64,000 nt of DNA from Candidatus Dormiibacterota bacterium (lineage in GTDB: Bacteria; Chloroflexota; Dormibacteria; CF-121), in the NCBI GenBank assembly GCA_035544955.1, contig DASZZN010000012.1, positions 62,001 through 126,000 on the forward strand, written 5' to 3'. This document shows, piece by piece, positions 60,397 to 64,000 of the stretch; the stretch's first letter is position 1, and every line of letters starts with the position of its first letter. The notes beneath the pieces were generated by a model. That model did no database searches, was not told the DNA's origin, and saw only the letters and a list, made by a program, of their open reading frames with translations. The translations under genes were made by a program, and so were the position numbers.

Positions 60397-61877
60397 CCTC
60401 CGCCGCCCCGGACGCCTCCGCCGCCAAAGCCGCCGCCGCCTCGGATCAGGTTGCCGCCATTGCTGGTGGTCCCGGTCGTCGTGCGGATGGCTGGCAGCAC
60501 CACGGTATCCCCCTCGTTGAGGCCGGCCTTGATCTCGGTGTAGGTGTCGCCGACGACGCCGGTGATGACCTCGGTCGCGACCTGCTGGCCTTTCGAGAGG
60601 ACGGTGACCATCGTCGTTCCACCGGTGGTTCGCACAGCGGCATTGGGCACGCGCACGGCATTGTCGGCCTGGGCGACCGTGACCGACGCGTTCGCGGTCA
60701 TGCCCTCGCGCAGCCGCGGATCGGTGCGGTTGAGGACGAAGCTGACGTAGTAGTCGACGACGTTCGAGACCACCGTCGCACTCGGGCTGATGGTCAGCAC
60801 ATGGCCCGAGATGGTCAGGTTGGGGATGGCGTCGAACGTGAAGGCGACAGTTTGATTGGCGGCCAGCCGGGCGGCATCGGTCTCAGCGAATGGCATCACG
60901 GCGACGAAACTGCTGTTGTCGTCGATGACCATGAAGCCGGATGACCCACCCGACGCCCCCGAGGACGGCTGCGGCGCGAGGGATCCAGGTGACTGCGCCG
61001 TCCCACCTCCCGCTGTTTCTCCTGGCACGCCGTTGATACTGATCACCACGCCCGAGGTCGGGGCTGTCAGGGTGGTCTGGTTCACGGCGACCTGGGCAGC
61101 CTGTACCTGCGCCTGGGCCGAGGCGACCTGCGCCTGGCCGGACGCCAGCGCATTGGGTTTGACCTGGGTCTGTACCGCCAGGTTGTCGCGCGCCGAGGTG
61201 ATCTGCTGCGCCGCCGAGTTGATGCGGGACTGGCCGCTGATGGCGTCCATGTTTTGCTTGGTCTTGTCGCTGGCCAGCTGGACTTGCGCCTGGCTGCATT
61301 GCGCGCCGCTCGGGCACTCCGCGTTCACCTTGGCCTGGTCGCTGGCGACCGTGGCGGCGTCAGCCTGGTTGGTGGCGTTCACTGACGCCACGGTGTCGTT
61401 GTAGTTCTGCTGTGCGTTGGTGACTTGATGCTGGAGCTGTGCGACCTGGACATAGGTGAGCGGCGATTGCGTCGTCTGGAGATTGGCCTGGGCCGACGCG
61501 AGCGATGCCTGCGCCTGAGCCAGCAAGGCCTGCTGCGTCGTCGAGTCGATCCGCGCAAGCACCTGGCCGGTCGTCACTTTATCGCCGACCTTGACGTCGA
61601 CTTCCGTCAAGATCCCGGTTTGTTTGAAGCTCACGTTCATCCGGCCGGCCGGCAGAAGCGAGCCGGTACCGCTGACGACAGACGTCACGGTGCCGCGGTC
61701 AGCGGTTGCGGTCCGGATCGTCGCGGCAGCCGGCTGCGCGAACACGGTGTCGCGGGCGATCAGGCCGACGAGGAGGACCGCGACCAGGCCGAGGCCGGCC
61801 AGCCAGGCGCGCGTGCCGGACAGCCAGAAGCCCCGCCGCAGCTGCGGCAGTGGCTTGAGCGTCGGCGCCTGCCGCAT
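60393..61877 (-). CDS. HlyD/MacA-type membrane-fusion adaptor
   Basis: 494 residues. One N-terminal helix (about 23-40), a barrel-sandwich half ([50 protein letters not shown]), a long Gln/Ala-rich coiled-coil (about 115-250), the second lipoyl half ([17 protein letters not shown]) and beta-barrel/MP domains. The glycine-rich C-terminal tail (GGGGFGGGG...) is unusual. First gene of adaptor-ATPase-permease, as in MacAB or Gram-positive YknXYZ. The 14-nt-spaced inverted pair CAGACT/AGTCTG lies just before its start and may be an operator. Confidence 0.9.
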   Translation of the reverse strand: MRQAPTLKPLPQLRRGFWLSGTRAWLAGLGLVAVLLVGLIARDTVFAQPAAATIRTATADRGTVTSVVSGTGSLLPAGRMNVSFKQTGILTEVDVKVGDKVTTGQVLARIDSTTQQALLAQAQASLASAQANLQTTQSPLTYVQVAQLQHQVTNAQQNYNDTVASVNATNQADAATVASDQAKVNAECPSGAQCSQAQVQLASDKTKQNMDAISGQSRINSAAQQITSARDNLAVQTQVKPNALASGQAQVASAQAQVQAAQVAVNQTTLTAPTSGVVISINGVPGETAGGGTAQSPGSLAPQPSSGASGGSSGFMVIDDNSSFVAVMPFAETDAARLAANQTVAFTFDAIPNLTISGHVLTISPSATVVSNVVDYYVSFVLNRTDPRLREGMTANASVTVAQADNAVRVPNAAVRTTGGTTMVTVLSKGQQVATEVITGVVGDTYTEIKAGLNEGDTVVLPAIRTTTGTTSNGGNLIRGGGGFGGGGVRGGGG

Positions 61878-61920
61878 CAGACTGCCCCTGCCGACGTAGT
61901 CTGGATCATTTGGATGCCCC

Positions 61921-63162
61921 TTACGGAGTCGCTGACGGCTGCGCCTGGAAATTCCCCAGCGTGACTCCTACGGAAATATGTTGCCCATTGCGAGTCACCG
62001 AGAGGGTGACGTGATCGCCGACTTTCTTGGTATCGAGGTACTGGGTGAGTTGCTCGATCGTCGTGATCGGATGACCATCGATGGCGGTGATCACATCGTC
62101 ATTGGCCGAGGGCTGCCCATCCGCCTGCAGCCCGGCCGCTGCGGAAGGCCCACCCGGCACGACCTGGATGACCAGTACACCTGACGTCTCGCTCAGACCA
62201 AGCTGACCGGCAGTGCTCGCCGTCAGCGTCTGACCGCTGATGCCCAGCCACGGATGCTGGATGGCCACGCCCTTTTCGAGCGATGGCAGGAGGCTCGAGG
62301 CCCGGTTGATCGGGATGGCGAAGCCGACGCCGACGTTGCCTTCCACCGGGCTCTGGATCGAATCGTTGATGCCGATCAACTGGCCCTTGCCGTCGAGCAG
62401 CGCGCCGCCAGAATTCCCTGGGTTGATCGGCGCATCGGTCTGGATCATGCCCGTGAGCGCCCGTCCGTTCGGCGCCGTGGTGCCGCGATTCAGTCCTGAG
62501 ATGATGCCGGCCGTGAACGAACCCTGCAGGCCAAATGGCGCGCCGATTGCGAGGGCGGTGTCGCCGACCTGCAGCGTGTCCGAGTTGCCATTGGTCAGCG
62601 GATGGAGCTGATCCTGCGAGGTCGAGACCAGGACGACCGCCAGGTCGGCGCTCTGGTCGACCCCCTTCACCTGGCCACTGCTCGTCTGTCCATTGCTGAA
62701 GGTCACCCGAACCTGCGTTGCGCCGGCAACGACGTGAGCGTTGGTCAGAATGTCACCCTGCTTGTCGACCACGATGCCCGAGCCCTCCGCCTGAGAGAAC
62801 GAGCGGGGACCCCCAGCGGAGATGGACGTCGTGATGGTGACGACGCCGTCCTTGGTTTGTTGGTAGATGGCGGCGAAGGAGCCGGGCGCTGGGGCCGGGG
62901 CCGCCACTCCGGCGGCGACCGTTCCGCCAGTGCTCACCGGGTTACTCGTGGGGGTGCGGTGGGCGGTGAGAATCGCGCCGATAGCCCCACCAGCGATGCT
63001 ACCGACGACCAGCCCGGCGGCGAGCATGGCGGCTGCCATGCTGCGCGCCGGACGGTGGGGAAAGGAGGGAACGGGTTGAGCGGGCTCCACCGGCGCGACG
63101 GGCGTCGGCGGCTCGGGCGCGGCTGGGCCCTCGATAAACTCCGGCGCAAACGGATCCCGCAT
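61921..63162 (-). CDS. HtrA/DegP-like serine protease with PDZ domain
   Basis: 413 residues. Cytosolic proline-rich tail, one membrane helix (about 42-66), trypsin-like domain with the triad His in TNAHVV, Asp in SADLAVV and Ser in GNSGGALL, then one PDZ domain (about 310-405). It is the membrane-tethered form known from Gram-positive and related bacteria that trims or degrades misfolded exported proteins. The sensor kinase next door and the direct repeats between the genes recall the MprAB-PepD arrangement of mycobacteria. Confidence 0.93.
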   Translation of the reverse strand: MRDPFAPEFIEGPAAPEPPTPVAPVEPAQPVPSFPHRPARSMAAAMLAAGLVVGSIAGGAIGAILTAHRTPTSNPVSTGGTVAAGVAAPAPAPGSFAAIYQQTKDGVVTITTSISAGGPRSFSQAEGSGIVVDKQGDILTNAHVVAGATQVRVTFSNGQTSSGQVKGVDQSADLAVVLVSTSQDQLHPLTNGNSDTLQVGDTALAIGAPFGLQGSFTAGIISGLNRGTTAPNGRALTGMIQTDAPINPGNSGGALLDGKGQLIGINDSIQSPVEGNVGVGFAIPINRASSLLPSLEKGVAIQHPWLGISGQTLTASTAGQLGLSETSGVLVIQVVPGGPSAAAGLQADGQPSANDDVITAIDGHPITTIEQLTQYLDTKKVGDHVTLSVTRNGQHISVGVTLGNFQAQPSATP

Positions 63163-63211
63163 GTGCGAGACCCATGCTGCGCGCGAGCGATGAGCCGCCC
63201 GTGAAAGTCGC

Positions 63212-63228
63212 CTAAGAGTTTATTAAGA
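63212..63228. promoter_or_regulatory. 11-bp-period direct repeat before the HtrA-like gene
   Basis: CTAAGA (63212-63217) and TTAAGA (63223-63228) on the plus strand, i.e. TCTTAA and TCTTAG on the coding strand, 11 bp apart. This spacing suits an OmpR-type regulator partnering the adjacent kinase. Confidence 0.4.
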
Positions 63229-63230
63229 CT

Positions 63231-64000
63231 TCAAGCCGCGCTCGGGAGCACGACCGTAAAGGCGGCGCCGCCTTGAGGGTTGTTGGACGCCGAGATGCGG
63301 CCGCCGTGCTCCTGCGCGATCCAGCGCGCGATCGCCAGCCCGAGCCCGGTTCCCTCGCCCACCCGCGAAGCGTCCGACTGGTAAAAGCGCTCGAAGACAC
63401 GCTCCAGATCTTCCGTTGGGATACCCGCGCCGTCATCGAGCACCATGAGGCGTGCCGCGTGCTGGCCGTTATCCAACCGAAGCTGAATCCTTCCCGAGTC
63501 ATGCGTGTGCTTGAAGGCGTTGTCAATCAGGATCCACAGCAGCTGTTTGATCGCGTCGGCGTTGCCCTGGATCGGCACCGGCACGCCGTCGAGCAGCTCG
63601 ATGCGCCGTGCAGGCTGAAGCGTCTGGGCCTGCCTTGTGACTTCCTGGATGATGGGGAGGAGATCGATCTGCGCCTTGTCGAGGTGATAACCGGCATCGG
63701 CCCGGGCCAGGGTCAGCAGGTCCTGCACCATGCGGCTCATGCGCTCGCTCTCGCCGGCGATGTCGTTCAGGGCCGCGAGGCGGTCATCCGCGGTAATGTC
63801 CTCACGTTTCAGCAGCAGGCCGACATTTCCGCGGATGGTGGTCAAGGGCGTCCGCAGCTCATGCGATGCGTCCGCCACGAAGCGACGCTGGGCGACGAGT
63901 GCGGATTGGAGCCGGTGATAAGCATCGTCGAGCTGACGCAACATCTGGTTGAAGCTGCGCTGGAGCCGGCCGACTTCGTCGTCGGGCTCACTTTCGGGCA
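63231..64000 (-). CDS. sensor histidine kinase, 3' part (cut by window edge)
   Basis: At least 256 residues are visible; the frame stays open to the window edge. It begins within a HAMP-like segment (DDEVGRLQRSFNQMLRQLDDAYHRLQ), followed by HisKA with FVADASHELRTPLTTI, then N box ILIDNAFKHT, DDGAGIP, FERFYQSDASR and GTGLGLAIARWIAQEHGG. This is the BaeS/MprB type of membrane-bound kinase; its sensor and membrane segments lie outside the window. It precedes the HtrA-like gene by 68 nt on the same strand. Confidence 0.93.
   Translation of the reverse strand, partial: PESEPDDEVGRLQRSFNQMLRQLDDAYHRLQSALVAQRRFVADASHELRTPLTTIRGNVGLLLKREDITADDRLAALNDIAGESERMSRMVQDLLTLARADAGYHLDKAQIDLLPIIQEVTRQAQTLQPARRIELLDGVPVPIQGNADAIKQLLWILIDNAFKHTHDSGRIQLRLDNGQHAARLMVLDDGAGIPTEDLERVFERFYQSDASRVGEGTGLGLAIARWIAQEHGGRISASNNPQGGAAFTVVLPSAA

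Noticed and set aside
1-64000. CRISPR array or Cas genes
   Set aside because: No regularly spaced identical repeats and no Cas-like proteins; the only repeat clusters are the degenerate iteron-like set and the three cassette repeats.

Overview
The window is a continuous piece of a high-GC bacterial chromosome with short spacers and many 1-8 nt start/stop overlaps. No rRNA or marker protein fixes the taxonomy. The gene mix (GT39 and other GT-C membrane proteins, glucan enzymes fused in one chain, a nucleotidyltransferase with a degenerate phosphomutase half, the PstSCAB/PhoU/CHAD set) and the absence of outer-membrane machinery fit a Chloroflexota- or Dormibacterota-like soil bacterium; this is inference. 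A strong local habit supports a non-enterobacterial type: about ten genes have a -10-like hexamer (TAnnnT type) only 6-8 nt upstream of ATG/GTG and no Shine-Dalgarno, which is the layout of leaderless mRNAs.

Layout. 1-3.0 kb: MgtC-like protein, a possible 11-codon micro-gene with its own terminator, two crotonase-family genes on the minus strand and an exported protein. 3.1-7.0 kb: two small membrane proteins, then a tightly overlapping Rrf2 - E1-like - E1-like - MTA phosphorylase operon in which the first E1-like protein has lost its catalytic cysteine. 7.1-13.8 kb: nucleotide-sugar epimerase and a set of GT-C membrane glycosyltransferases. 13.8-22.1 kb: glucan/sugar-phosphate block (IMPase-like, GT4, GH57, REC protein, and a 1,234-residue GH57 + carbohydrate-binding-like + glycogen-synthase fusion). 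22.3-28.4 kb: a complete peptide-type ABC transporter. 28.6-34.7 kb: MFS exporter, amidohydrolase, GalT, and a sugar-1-phosphate nucleotidyltransferase fused to a catalytically degenerate phosphomutase.

35.2-40.6 kb is a 5.3 kb integrated element in the 3' end of tRNA-Gly(CCC). It is bounded by 25-nt direct repeats (23 of 25 matching) and carries a large serine recombinase, a replication-relaxation family protein, a cluster of about eight degenerate iteron-like repeats, and three small unknown genes each followed at 46-65 nt by a copy of the same ~30-nt repeat, an arrangement that resembles a gene-cassette array.

40.7-54.9 kb is mostly a phosphate/polyphosphate island: PPK1, CYTH-CHAD, Nudix + SixA-like histidine phosphatase, Pit + DUF47, sensor kinase, PstS-C-A-B, PhoU and an OmpR-type regulator, with 11-bp-periodic GTTAACC-type repeats in the promoter regions that look like Pho boxes. 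55-64 kb: cupredoxin, LOG-family protein, an IS256-type transposase relative that lacks two of its three catalytic acidic residues, a MacAB-like export operon ending in an overlooked 57-residue membrane protein, an HtrA-like protease and the 3' part of its neighbouring sensor kinase, which runs off the right edge.
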